Positions 25,475 to 34,191 of a stretch of DNA of 64,000 nt are shown piece by piece. The notes under the pieces were generated by a model, which did no database searches, was not told where the DNA came from, and saw only the letters and a program-made list of their open reading frames with translations. The first letter of the stretch is position 1. Every line of letters begins with the position of its first letter. The stretch spans positions 2,111,001 to 2,175,000 of the forward strand of contig NZ_CP039740.1 in the NCBI RefSeq assembly GCF_005153485.1. Direction: 5' to 3'. A program made the position numbers and the translations under genes. Source of the DNA: Pseudolabrys sp. FHR47 (GTDB lineage: Bacteria > Pseudomonadota > Alphaproteobacteria > Rhizobiales > Xanthobacteraceae).

Positions 25475-27171
25475 AGTTTGATGTCGGCGGCGAGGGCGTC
25501 GCGCAGGTTCGCGACGACGCTGGCCCAGTCGCCGATCGCGGGCTGACGGAACAGGCGCGCCTGCGGGTACCACGGGCTGCGCTCGCCGGTGAGCGTCCAG
25601 CGCCAGTCCGGCGTGAACGGCAATAGCACCCAGGTCGGCCGGCCCATCGCGGCGGCTAGATGCGCGACCGAGGTGTCGACCGCGATCACCAGATCCACGA
25701 GCGGCATCATCGCGGCGGTGTCCGCCATGTCGGCGAACTGCCCGCCCAGATGCGTCACATTGCCGTGGCGCGCCAGCATCTCCGCATCGTTTGCGCGCAG
25801 TTCGTGCTGAATGCTGACGAACGACACGCCATCCTGCGCCAATAGCGGCTCGAGCGCTGCGAGCGCGATCGAGCGATTGGCATCATTGATATGATGGACG
25901 TGGCCGGCCCAGGCCAGCGCCACACGCTTGCCCGGCAATGCCTCGATCACCGGACGCCACTTGTCGATGCGCGCGGCATCCGCCGTGACATAAGGGATCG
26001 GGGCCGGAACATTGCCAGACGTCGCCTTCAGGGCGAGCGGCAAACTGCCGAGCGGGCATTGAAAATCGTAAGCGGGGAGGGCTTCGCCGCGCGCATGGCA
26101 GGATGCAATGCCGGGAAGGCCGCCGAGCAGTGCTTTCAGCTCGGGCTGTACTTCGAGAACGACGCGCGCACCTGCATTCGCCAGCATCGGGGCGTAGCGC
26201 GCGAACTGGATGGAGTCGCCGAGGCCCTGTTCGGCGTAAAGCAGGATAGTCTTGCGGCCGAGCGGAAAGTCGCCGAGCCAGAGCGGACGCCGATAATCGC
26301 GGCGCCGGTCGGTCACGCCGGTGCGCTTCCAGCGCCATTCGTATTCGGCAAATCCTTGGTCCAGTTTTCCGAGCGCTAATAGCGTCAGCGCCAGATTGAA
26401 GTGCGCGTCGGCGTAATCCTTGTCCAGCGCGATAGCCTTGCCGAAGCTGGCGGCCGCGTCGTCGTGCCGGTTGAGCATTTCGAGCGCACGGCCGCGGTTG
26501 TTCCAGGCGAGGCGATGCTCCGGTAACGCAGCAAGGGCGCGGTCGAAGTCGGTCAGCGCTTCCGCCGGCTTGCCGAGCTGCAGCAGCGTGTTGCCGCGAT
26601 TGTAGAGCGCGCTTGGATTCCCGGGAGCGGAGGCGATGACGGCGTTGAAATCGTCGAGCGCCTCGGTATGGCGGCCAAGCCCGGCTCTGGCGACGCCGCG
26701 ACTGAGCAGCGCCGCGGCATTGCGCGGCTGGCTGGCGAGCACGGCGTCGAGATTGGCGAGCGCCTCCTGCGGCCGCTTCATACTCAGCAGCGCCGAGGCA
26801 CGGTTGAGCAGCGTTTGCGGATCGGCCGGGTTGAGCGCCAGCGCCTTGTCGAGACAATCGAGCGCCTCGGCATCGCGCTTGAGCGCATGCAGGACGTTGG
26901 CGAGATTGAACAGGGCGTCGGGAACGCGCGGATTGATTTTCACGGCGCTGGTGAGGAGCCGCAGCGCTTCGCCCATCTGACCCGACTGGGCCTTGAGTGC
27001 GCCGAGCAGGTTCAGTGCGTCGAAATTATCGGGGGCCGCCTTGAGTGCCCGTGTATAGAGCTTTTCCGCCTCGCGCAGGCGGCCGGCGCCGTGCAGGCGA
27101 AGGGCTTCCTGAAGCGTTTGCCCTAGATCGAAACCGGATGGTCGCAACACACGCTCGTCAGGCTTGGCCAT
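25471..27171 (-). CDS. TPR-repeat protein with C-terminal GT9-like glycosyltransferase domain
   Basis: 566 aa from ATG 27171 (MAKPDERVLRPSGFD); TTG 27180 would add three residues. About eight TPR units cover residues 20-290 (for example EALRLLTSAVKINPRVPDAL). They are followed by a domain resembling ADP-heptose/GT9 glycosyltransferases, with LLYAEQGLGDSIQFARYAPM, VALAWAGHVHHIND and VDLVIAVDTSVAHLAAAMGR. The layout is that of bacterial TPR-glycosyltransferase proteins involved in surface or flagellar glycosylation. Substrate unknown. Cytoplasmic, no signal peptide. Confidence 0.87.
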   Translation of the reverse strand: MAKPDERVLRPSGFDLGQTLQEALRLHGAGRLREAEKLYTRALKAAPDNFDALNLLGALKAQSGQMGEALRLLTSAVKINPRVPDALFNLANVLHALKRDAEALDCLDKALALNPADPQTLLNRASALLSMKRPQEALANLDAVLASQPRNAAALLSRGVARAGLGRHTEALDDFNAVIASAPGNPSALYNRGNTLLQLGKPAEALTDFDRALAALPEHRLAWNNRGRALEMLNRHDDAAASFGKAIALDKDYADAHFNLALTLLALGKLDQGFAEYEWRWKRTGVTDRRRDYRRPLWLGDFPLGRKTILLYAEQGLGDSIQFARYAPMLANAGARVVLEVQPELKALLGGLPGIASCHARGEALPAYDFQCPLGSLPLALKATSGNVPAPIPYVTADAARIDKWRPVIEALPGKRVALAWAGHVHHINDANRSIALAALEPLLAQDGVSFVSIQHELRANDAEMLARHGNVTHLGGQFADMADTAAMMPLVDLVIAVDTSVAHLAAAMGRPTWVLLPFTPDWRWTLTGERSPWYPQARLFRQPAIGDWASVVANLRDALAADIKL

Positions 27172-27247
27172 GGCGCTCAAAGCGAACGCCGGATGGGCCG
27201 GGGATCGCGGAAGCAGGCGGCTTTGTCAATCCGATGTCGGGGTGCGC

Positions 27248-27544
27248 TTAGCGGGGCTGGCTGTGGCGTTTCGGCTGAGGCCGTGGAGCGGGGCCGACAT
27301 AAGCGGGATTGGGCATGCAGGCGCCGCCGACGCCGCTGATCGTGGCGCGGCATTGGGCGAGGGTGGAGAAGCCGCAATTCGTCGCCCCGACGGTGGACTC
27401 GCTGTACACGGCGCACCATGGATATTCGATACCGGCCTGGGCCGCGCCGATTGCCTGCGGGTTAAAGGTGAAACCAAGGACCAGCGTCACGGCGATGGCC
27501 GCCGGCGGCAGCGACAAAGCGAGACGGGGCGTTTTCTGTCGCAT
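27248..27544 (-). CDS. DUF3551 secreted protein
   Basis: 98 aa. A signal-peptide-like N-terminus (LALSLPPAAIAVTLVLGFTF) precedes the DUF3551 core YPWCAVYSESTVGATNCGFS, then TLAQCRATISGVGGACMPNP. Its four Cys match the family pattern known in Bradyrhizobium and relatives. Periplasmic or secreted; function unknown. Confidence 0.88.
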   Translation of the reverse strand: MRQKTPRLALSLPPAAIAVTLVLGFTFNPQAIGAAQAGIEYPWCAVYSESTVGATNCGFSTLAQCRATISGVGGACMPNPAYVGPAPRPQPKRHSQPR

Positions 27545-27720
27545 CGAACTGTACTCCTTGTGCGGCGGCGGCGCGTGGCGCCCAGGCTGCGGACATAACG
27601 CGCCGGACGTCCGGATGGATATGTGGCTTGTATCAATATTCTCGCCACCGCCGATATCCGGCGTCGGACGACATACGCGAATTGACGGGTCAGGCCCGGT
27701 TCTGTACGCCAGTGCCCGTC

Positions 27721-27814
27721 GGAGCTGTGGCCGAGTGGCTGAAGGCGGCGGTTTGCTAAACCGTTATACGCTTGTAAAGGCGTATCGAGGGTTCGAATCC
27801 CTCCGGCTCCGCCA
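27721..27814 (+). tRNA. tRNA-Ser (anticodon GCT), CCA encoded
   Basis: The acceptor stem GGAGCTG pairs with CGGCTCC. The anticodon loop TTGCTAA lies in GGCGGTTTGCTAAACCG. A long variable arm (TATACGCTTGTAAAGGCGTA) marks a class II tRNA, the T-arm is GAGGGTTCGAATCCCTC, and CCA is encoded at 27812-27814. Its 3' end is duplicated about 130 bp downstream. Confidence 0.97.
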
Positions 27815-27946
27815 GCTTTTCAACGACCAGCAATTCGAACCCTCGATTTTACGCGCGCGGCGACGCGCTTTGGCGCGGCGCCTCGCGCTGGGAAACGGCC
27901 CGGCGTAGCCGGGCCTATGGGTTCGAATCCCTCCGGCTCCGCCAGC
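27789..27946. repeat. Duplicated tRNA-Ser 3' end flanking 102 bp, with inverted T-arm copy (att-like scar)
   Basis: The 28-base 3' end of the tRNA gene (27789-27816, starting GGGTTCGAATCCCTCCGG) recurs identically at 27919-27946. Between the copies, ATTCGAACCCTCGAT (27833-27847) is the exact reverse complement of the T-arm at 27784-27798. A hairpin GGCCCGGC-GTA-GCCGGGCC follows at 27897-27915. The direct duplication of a tRNA 3' end is what tRNA-targeting integrases leave, but no integrase or cargo remains here. Confidence 0.75.
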
Positions 27947-27949
27947 CTT

Positions 27950-28605
27950 GCCCGCGGCCGCACGGCAGTCGGCCCCCGTCTCATCGAAACGCTTCGTCCG
28001 GAACTGCGGTTTCCTGTGGATTCGGGGCCGCCGCATGCGTGCAGACATTGTGTCAAATCCGGTCAGTTCCTTACGAATCGCCGGCTCGGTTGGCCGTCAA
28101 TTCGGACGGTGAAGCCGGCCACGACGGCGTTTCCCAGAACGGAGGACGGCGGTTGCCATGATGGCCGGCGAACAATTTCAGGCTGCAAGGGGGGCGCTGG
28201 CAGCTCGAACGCTGCCATTTTTAACGTATTGTTTTCGTTAGTATTTTATAAATATCCGGTGGTGGGCCGACAGTTGTTTGGGCCGGTTTCAAAGTGCGTG
28301 TTTTTTGCGCAACACCTCCTTTGAAAAGCACCGCCAGAGGCTGTGTGCGAGGCGCTTCTTCATTGCGTGGAGGGGGGCTTCGGATATGTTCGAACTGCGA
28401 CGGAGGGGGGCATCCCCATGTCGTGCTTTCCGGGTCGACGGATCGCTTCAGAAGAACGGCCCACTGATAACTTGTAGCGGGCTGATTGGCTGGACCGAGA
28501 AGTTTACCGGGTTGCGGGGAGCAAAAGGGGAAGTTCCATCACGTGCTGTCGCACTGGACTGGATACCGAACCCTCTCACGATAAACAGTCTTTTGGAGGT
28601 TCAAT
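27950..28605. other. Long leader/promoter region of the porin gene
   Basis: About 650 bases without a supported ORF. An AT-rich patch (TTTTTAACGTATTG, TTTTCGTTAGTATTTTATAA, 28217-28252) is the best promoter candidate. The remainder up to the TTTTGGAGGT ribosome site would give a long untranslated leader, as is common for abundant porins. Confidence 0.45.
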
Positions 28606-29943
28606 ATGAAGATGGTGAAAAGCCTTCTGCTCGGCACCGCGGCGGGTCTCGTCGCTACTGCCGGCGCGCAGGCGGCCGATCTTCCCGTCAAGGCCAAACC
28701 GGTCCAGTACGTGAAGATTTGCTCGCTCTACGGAGCTGGCTTCTACTACATGCCGGGCACGGATACCTGCATCAAGGTCGGCGGCTTCGCGCGCGCCGAA
28801 GTGAACTTCGGCGCCGGCGGCTCGTTCGCTCCGTCGTTCATCAACTGGGATGCTCGTTCGACCAACACCCAGGCCTGGCGTACCCGCGCCGGCATCACGG
28901 CCGATGCCCGTTCGCAGACCGCCTACGGCACCCTGCGTGGCTATGCCTACCTCGCCGCCACGTCGGACAACTCGATCGGTCAGGGCGCCGTCACCAACGG
29001 CACCGGCGCGACCGCGTATGACCGTCTGTACTCGCCGGCGGCGTTCATCCAGTTCGCTGGCTTCACCATGGGCCGTACCGGTTCGTTCTTCGACTTCGAT
29101 GGCATGGGCTATTCGAACCAGTCGAACGTCTGGGGTTCGGCGCAGGGCGGCAACGGTATCGAAGTCTGGGCCTACACCGCTCAGCTCGGTAACGGTCTGT
29201 CGGCCTCGATCGCGGCTGAAAACAACAACGGCCGTCGCGTCGGCGTTGCGACCATCGCGGGTGCTTCGAACACCGCGGCCGGTCAGTCGATGCCCGACAT
29301 CGTCGGTAACCTGCGCATCGACCAGGCTTGGGGTTCGGCCCAGATCATGGGTGCCTACCACCAGGTCAACTACGGTGTTGTCGGTAACCCGAGCGATGAA
29401 GCCGGCTGGGCGTTCGGCGCCGGTCTGAAGGTCAACCTGCCGATGCTCGGCAAGGGCGACTACATCATCGGTCAGTTCACCTACGGCGTCGGCGCGATCG
29501 ACTATGTCGGTTCGGGCCTCGCTCAGGCGCAGACCACCCAGCGCGGCGGCACGATCTCGTACGGCCCGGCTTGGGATTCGGTGCTCACCGGCACCGGCAC
29601 CACGGCTGACCTGACGACCGGCTGGTCGATCACCGGCGGCCTGGAGCACAACTGGGTCCCCGGCTGGAAGACCTCGCTGTACGGCGCTTACGGCAAGCTC
29701 GAGTACTCGACTGCCGCCAGCACTTCGCTGCAGCTCGCTGCGGCCGGCACCACCGTTGGCTCGTCGGCCAACTGGTCGTACTGGCAGGTCGGTTCGCGCA
29801 CCGTCTGGACCCCGGTCACCAACCTCGACCTGAGCGTCGAAGTTATGTACCAGGTGCAGAACACCGCGTTCACCGGCGCGACGATCGGCGACAACAGCTG
29901 GTGGTCGGGCATGTTCCGCGCCCAGCGCAACTTCTATCCCTGA
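28606..29943 (+). CDS. Omp2b-family outer-membrane porin
   Basis: 445-aa beta-barrel general porin of Rhizobiales. The signal peptide (MKMVKSLLLGTAAGLVATAG...AQA) and ADLPVKAKPVQYVKICSLYG are family hallmarks. CSLYG...DTCIKVGGFARAEVNF forms the conserved N-terminal Cys pair and first strand. Alternating aromatic strands continue to the terminal WSGMFRAQRNFYP, with a C-terminal aromatic region as outer-membrane proteins require. Strong ribosome site (TTTTGGAGG), codon use biased to a few codons, and a strong terminator all suggest high expression. Confidence 0.95.
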   Translation: MKMVKSLLLGTAAGLVATAGAQAADLPVKAKPVQYVKICSLYGAGFYYMPGTDTCIKVGGFARAEVNFGAGGSFAPSFINWDARSTNTQAWRTRAGITADARSQTAYGTLRGYAYLAATSDNSIGQGAVTNGTGATAYDRLYSPAAFIQFAGFTMGRTGSFFDFDGMGYSNQSNVWGSAQGGNGIEVWAYTAQLGNGLSASIAAENNNGRRVGVATIAGASNTAAGQSMPDIVGNLRIDQAWGSAQIMGAYHQVNYGVVGNPSDEAGWAFGAGLKVNLPMLGKGDYIIGQFTYGVGAIDYVGSGLAQAQTTQRGGTISYGPAWDSVLTGTGTTADLTTGWSITGGLEHNWVPGWKTSLYGAYGKLEYSTAASTSLQLAAAGTTVGSSANWSYWQVGSRTVWTPVTNLDLSVEVMYQVQNTAFTGATIGDNSWWSGMFRAQRNFYP

Positions 29944-29962
29944 TCGGATAGTGTGACTAAAG

Positions 29963-29993
29963 GCCCCCGGCGAGAAATCGCCGGGGGCTTTTT
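29963..29993 (+). terminator. Intrinsic terminator of the porin gene
   Basis: GCCCCCGGCGA (29963-29973), GAAA loop, TCGCCGGGGGC (29978-29988), then TTTTT. Confidence 0.96.
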
Positions 29994-30042
29994 GCTAACG
30001 AGTTCGGCCCCCTCGTGGGTCGCGTGCGTATCGAGAAAGCCC

Positions 30043-30423
30043 ATGCCGGCTCGTCACGCGCCTGATCGTCCTTTCGATATCGCCCATCTGATGCGGATGG
30101 AGCGGCTGGCCTTTGCCGCAAAGGTGCGCATGGCGCGCGCGGTGACCGGCTTGAGCCAGAGCGAACTGGCAGCACGCATCGGCATGACACAGCGTTCCAT
30201 ACACAAACTCGAGCAGGGCGGCACCGAGCCGCGCCGCGCCACGGTTGCGGCGCTCGCGATGCTGTGGCGCGAGCAGGGCATCGAGTTTGAGGATCTGGCC
30301 GATGGCGGTTTCCGAGTGGTCGTCCGTTCGACGACGCTTGAAGAGCCGGTTCCTGCCCGGCGGCCGCGCGGCCGGCCACGGACGGTGCGCGCCCAGGTTT
30401 CGCCTGCCGGGTACCGCGCCTGA
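30043..30423 (+). CDS. XRE-family helix-turn-helix regulator
   Basis: 126 aa from ATG 30043; the frame is open back to 29953 through the porin terminator, so the longer version is unlikely. The HTH_3 core is VRMARAVTGLSQSELAARIG then MTQRSIHKLEQGGTEPRRAT. It is followed by LWREQGIEFED and a basic C-terminus with ARRPRGRPRTVRAQ, an AT-hook-like GRP motif. Targets are unknown. Confidence 0.85.
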   Translation: MPARHAPDRPFDIAHLMRMERLAFAAKVRMARAVTGLSQSELAARIGMTQRSIHKLEQGGTEPRRATVAALAMLWREQGIEFEDLADGGFRVVVRSTTLEEPVPARRPRGRPRTVRAQVSPAGYRA

Positions 30424-30533
30424 TCCGAAACCGTCACGGTTTGGGAGCCTGTTGCAGGGGTGCGTTGCCAGTCTCGCGGCGGCGCCTTATACGGAATCGC
30501 GACCCAGCCGTTCGCCAGACAGGTGCGAAACCC

Positions 30534-30839
30534 ATGACCGCGCGCATTTACCGTCCGTCCAAAACCGCCATGCAGTCCGGCGTCGCCAACACCCGGAAGT
30601 GGGTTGTGGAGTACGATCTCGCTGAGCCGCGTACCGTGGAGCCGCTGATGGGCTGGACCTCCTCGGGCGACACGCGCCAGCAGCTTAAGCTGCGTTTCGA
30701 TACGGAAGCGGAGGCAGTTGCCTATTGCGAGCGCAACGGCATCCCTTACCAGGTGTTCGAGGCCAAACCGTCGCCGCGGCGGACGATTTCCTATTCGGAC
30801 AATTTCGCCTTCAAGCGCCGCGACGCCTGGACGCACTGA
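30534..30839 (+). CDS. NDUFS4-like complex I accessory subunit
   Basis: 101 aa of the ETC complex I subunit conserved region family, the bacterial counterpart of mitochondrial NDUFS4 found mainly in Alphaproteobacteria. It shows MTARIYRPSKTAMQSG, KWVVEYD, PLMGWTSSGDTRQQLKLRFD, AVAYCERNGIPYQV and the terminal SYSDNFAFKRRDAWTH. It is a peripheral-arm subunit on the cytoplasmic face. ATG 30534 was chosen; the upstream extension is unconserved. Confidence 0.94.
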   Translation: MTARIYRPSKTAMQSGVANTRKWVVEYDLAEPRTVEPLMGWTSSGDTRQQLKLRFDTEAEAVAYCERNGIPYQVFEAKPSPRRTISYSDNFAFKRRDAWTH

Positions 30840-30869
30840 GCTTAGTCACTCCGGGCGCGCCGCGCGCGT

Positions 30870-32108
30870 TCAAACGGCCGATGCGCCCTGTTTGCGGCTC
30901 GCGGTTCGCTGGCGTAGCAGCGAGATGAAGCGGTCTTCCGGCATTGGCTGGCCGAGCAGAAATCCCTGGCCGTAATCGCACCCCATACTGGTGAGCGCCG
31001 TCATGTCGGCCGCCTTCTCGATGCCGATGGCGACCGCGACCTGACCGTAGTTGTGGGCGAGGTCGATCACCGTCTTGCATAGCGGCGCATTGAACTTGTC
31101 GGTGCCGCAATCGCTCACGAACGAGCGGTCGAGCTTGAGTTCGGCGAATGGCATCTTGCCGAGCTTGGCCAGCGAGGACATGCCGCGGCCGAAGTCGTCG
31201 ATCGCCAGGCGAGCGCTGCATCGTTGCAGGCGCTCCGCCAGTAATCCGGCCAGCGACAGATCTGCGATGATCTGCTCCTCCGGGACGTCGATGATGAGAC
31301 CCGCCCATTTCGGGATTCTCGGCCGGTTTGCGCGGACAATGTCTTCAACGGCGAGCTTCTCCAGCGCTGCCACCGGGATGTTGACGGTCACCGGCAGATT
31401 GAGACCGAGCCGGGCGAAACTTTGCGCCGTCCTGAGCGCGCTCAGCAGTGCCATCTCGGACAATCGGATGACACTGGCCAGGTCAGCGTTCGGCATGAAG
31501 GAGCCGGGCAGGGCGACGCCGGTCGTTGGATGGCGAGCGCGTGCATAGGTTTCGGCACCCGCCAATTGCCTTTTGCGCAGGTCGATCTTCGGCTGAAACC
31601 AGAATTCGACCCAGCCTGAATCGATCGCCTCGCTAAGGTCGATCTGCGACGCCGACACTTTGATGGTGCCGAGCCTGAGCGCATCCAGAGTCCGCACGAC
31701 GAGGTCCGTCTCGAACGGCTTCTTCAGCACCGGCAGCATATTGAGGTTCTGCTCGACCCCGATCTTGCGCACGTGCTCAAGGACGGCACCGCCGCGCGCG
31801 CTCATGAGCTGAACCGCGCCGGCGTATGAATGGCAGCCGAGTGTGACCACGGTTTCGATGGCGTCGCGAGAATCCAGCGCGATGTTGAGAAAGATGAGAT
31901 CGGGAATGCGTTGCGCCAGCGCCTGCCGCATCAAGGTGCCGTCCGCGAAATCCATCGTGTCGACGCCGGCGCCATGCAGAACCAGCGACAGGAAGTGGCG
32001 GATGCTCGGTTCTTCGTCGACGACAAAGCAACAGGGCGCGCCGCACGGCGCCAGAGGCGGCGAGGCCAATGGCGTGTCACCACGGGTGCTGGCGGGCGTC
32101 TTGGGCAT
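30870..32108 (-). CDS. Degenerate REC-EAL protein (likely non-catalytic c-di-GMP or signalling protein)
   Basis: 412 aa from ATG 32108; a start at 32144 adds 12 residues. The receiver-like N-domain (about 25-145) keeps an acidic pair (DEEPSIR) and the Lys (VLKKPF), but its phospho-acceptor position is Asn75 (DLIFLNIAL). The EAL-like C-domain has ETY (186-188) instead of EAL, IIDVPEE where LEITE is usual, IDDFGRGMSSL and LKLDRSFV retained, and AIGIE where AEGVE is usual. Loss of these metal ligands suggests no phosphodiesterase activity. It could bind c-di-GMP or proteins instead. Convergent with the NDUFS4-like gene. Confidence 0.88.
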   Translation of the reverse strand: MPKTPASTRGDTPLASPPLAPCGAPCCFVVDEEPSIRHFLSLVLHGAGVDTMDFADGTLMRQALAQRIPDLIFLNIALDSRDAIETVVTLGCHSYAGAVQLMSARGGAVLEHVRKIGVEQNLNMLPVLKKPFETDLVVRTLDALRLGTIKVSASQIDLSEAIDSGWVEFWFQPKIDLRKRQLAGAETYARARHPTTGVALPGSFMPNADLASVIRLSEMALLSALRTAQSFARLGLNLPVTVNIPVAALEKLAVEDIVRANRPRIPKWAGLIIDVPEEQIIADLSLAGLLAERLQRCSARLAIDDFGRGMSSLAKLGKMPFAELKLDRSFVSDCGTDKFNAPLCKTVIDLAHNYGQVAVAIGIEKAADMTALTSMGCDYGQGFLLGQPMPEDRFISLLRQRTASRKQGASAV

Positions 32109-32291
32109 CGACGGCTCGCGTGAAAATGGAAATGCAGCGCACAACGGAAGCAGGAGTAGAAGGTATCAGTGAACCAGACGGGTTAAATTTAGGTTGTAAA
32201 AATGGATCGCTATTGTAGGGCGTGCGCAAAAGCGCGTGCCCCACATTTCCCCGGAGGCGCGGTAAAATGAAGCTGCGCGACGGTGCGAATA

Positions 32292-32368
<77 letters not shown>

Positions 32369-32611
32369 GTGTGTCGACGTGTAACCGTCCGACGTTACTT
32401 TTGGAAGCTTGGTCGTTGGGCGCTAATGCGGCGCAACACGAGCAACATCCGCTAAGCTGATGATATCCAAAAGGTCTTGACGAAACATGCCGTTGCGCAC
32501 CGCCCCGAGATTGGTTCTGGACAACTTGTAACAACATTAAATTCCGGTACCATGACTGCGCATAACAACGGCGGCAGGCACAACTGACCGCCCTCAACGG
32601 GGAGGAAAACC

Positions 32612-33604
32612 ATGCGATTCTTCGCAGGCATTGCCGCACTCTGCGTGTCACTGGCCGTCAGCGCCGCCCAGCCCGTCCAGGCTCAGCAAGTCATCACCCT
32701 CAACGGCGCCGTCCAGTTCAACGACGACCACGCTTTCACCAAGGCGCTGGTGAAGTTCGAGGAACTGGTGAAGAAATACTACGGCAAGCCGATCAACTTC
32801 GTGCTGCACAAGAATTCGTCGCTCGGCCTCGAGAAGCAGTATTTCGAGTACATGGCGCAGGGCAAGGCGGTCGACTACGCCATCGTGTCGCCGGCGCATA
32901 TGTCGACCTTCTCCAAGGCCGCGCCCTTCATCGATGCGCCGTTCCTGTTCCGCGACCTCGCGCACTGGAACAAGGTGCTCGACGCCGACCTGCTCAAGCC
33001 CGTGGCCGATGAGATCAACGAAAAGGCCGAGGTCATGCTGATCGGCTATGCCGGCGGCGGCGTGCGCAACATCTTCATCAATAAGCCGATGGGAAGTCTC
33101 GCCGAGATCAAGGGGCTCAAGGTGCGCGTGCAGGGCGCGCCGATCTGGAGCAAGACTTTCGCGGCGGTTGGCATGTCGCCGACGGTCATTGCCTATAACG
33201 AAGTCTACAACGCGATCCAGAACAACGTGATCTCGGCCGGCGAAAACGAAGCGGCGGGCGTCGAGGCGATGAAATTCTACGAAGTCGCCCCCAACCTGGC
33301 GATGACCGAACACGCCATCACGATCCGCCCGATCTGCTTCTCGGCCAAGACGTTCAAGAGCCTGCCGAAGGACCTGCAGGACGCGATCATCAAGGCCGGC
33401 AAGGAAGCGGGTGCCTATGGCCGCCAGATCGAATCCTCTGAAGACGGCCAGAAGCTTGAGGCGCTGGAAAAGGCGGGCAAGCTCAAGCGCGTCCCCTTCA
33501 AGGATCGCGAAGCCATGAAGAAGCTCGTCGACCCGGTGATGGAGGCCTATGCCAAGGAAATCGGCGCCGACAAGATTTTCTCGGCGATCAACAACGTCAA
33601 ATAA
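32612..33604 (+). CDS. TRAP transporter substrate-binding protein (DctP family)
   Basis: 330-aa periplasmic receptor for an organic acid. The signal peptide is MRFFAGIAALCVSLAVSA...AQA. Family landmarks are VQFNDDHAFTKAL at the N-terminus, FIDAPFLFRDLAHW, and IKGLKVRVQGAPIWSKTFAA, where the Arg usually binds the substrate carboxylate. These are followed by SPTVIAYNEVYNAIQNNVIS. First gene of a complete DctPQM set. A hairpin follows it, which may keep receptor mRNA in excess. Confidence 0.94.
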   Translation: MRFFAGIAALCVSLAVSAAQPVQAQQVITLNGAVQFNDDHAFTKALVKFEELVKKYYGKPINFVLHKNSSLGLEKQYFEYMAQGKAVDYAIVSPAHMSTFSKAAPFIDAPFLFRDLAHWNKVLDADLLKPVADEINEKAEVMLIGYAGGGVRNIFINKPMGSLAEIKGLKVRVQGAPIWSKTFAAVGMSPTVIAYNEVYNAIQNNVISAGENEAAGVEAMKFYEVAPNLAMTEHAITIRPICFSAKTFKSLPKDLQDAIIKAGKEAGAYGRQIESSEDGQKLEALEKAGKLKRVPFKDREAMKKLVDPVMEAYAKEIGADKIFSAINNVK

Positions 33605-33624
33605 TCGAACCTGAATGCTGAGTT

Positions 33625-33651
33625 CGCGGCCGGGGACACTCTCCGGCCGCG
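33625..33651 (+). promoter_or_regulatory. Intercistronic hairpin dctP/dctQ
   Basis: CGCGGCCGG (33625-33633) pairs with CCGGCCGCG (33643-33651) around a 9-base loop. There is no T-run. Placed after the receptor gene, it likely stabilises the dctP message or partly attenuates transcription into the membrane genes. Confidence 0.65.
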
Positions 33652-33675
33652 CACTTTGGTGGGAATGGGGGAAGC

Positions 33676-34191
33676 ATGAGCGAGTTTCAGGCGGACGCGC
33701 CGCCCGGTCCGTGGCGCCGCTTCACGGCCGCCTATGCGACCCTGTTGTCGTGGCTTCTCGCGATCACGGTCGGGCTGCTGATCATCCCCGTCAGCCTGCA
33801 GATATTCTCGCGCTATACCGAGCTGATCCCGGCCTACATCTGGACCGAGGAAATGGCACGGTTCATGTTCATCTGGACCATCATGATCGGCGCCATGATC
33901 GGTGTGCGGGAGTCGACGCATTTCGAGGTTGACCTCATGCCGCAACTGCGGCCGCGCGGCGAGGCGTTCGCTCGACTTGTGGGCCGGCTCGGCGTTCTGG
34001 TCGCCGCGCTCGTGTTCGTCCATGCAGGGATCGAGTTCACGCGTTTTGCCTGGCGCCGCACGTCGGAACTGGCCGATCTGCCGCTCTGGTATATCCACGT
34101 CGCCTGGCCCGTGACCGGCGTGACCTGGCTCGTATTTCTCGGCGAGCAGATGCTCGGCGATTTCAAGACAGCATTCGGGAGAAGCGTGTGA
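33676..34191 (+). CDS. TRAP transporter small permease (DctQ family)
   Basis: 171 aa with four hydrophobic helices. The conserved SRYTELIPAYIWTEEMARFM segment and WTIMIGAMIGVRESTHFEVD are DctQ hallmarks. It forms the membrane complex with the large permease. The gene ends in a GTGA overlap with dctM, so the two are translationally coupled. Confidence 0.93.
   Translation: MSEFQADAPPGPWRRFTAAYATLLSWLLAITVGLLIIPVSLQIFSRYTELIPAYIWTEEMARFMFIWTIMIGAMIGVRESTHFEVDLMPQLRPRGEAFARLVGRLGVLVAALVFVHAGIEFTRFAWRRTSELADLPLWYIHVAWPVTGVTWLVFLGEQMLGDFKTAFGRSV

Noticed and set aside
28278..29021. 247-codon plus-strand open frame overlapping the porin start
   Set aside because: The porin frame has the signal peptide and barrel sequence. 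The long frame is only an overlapping reading of the leader and porin DNA.
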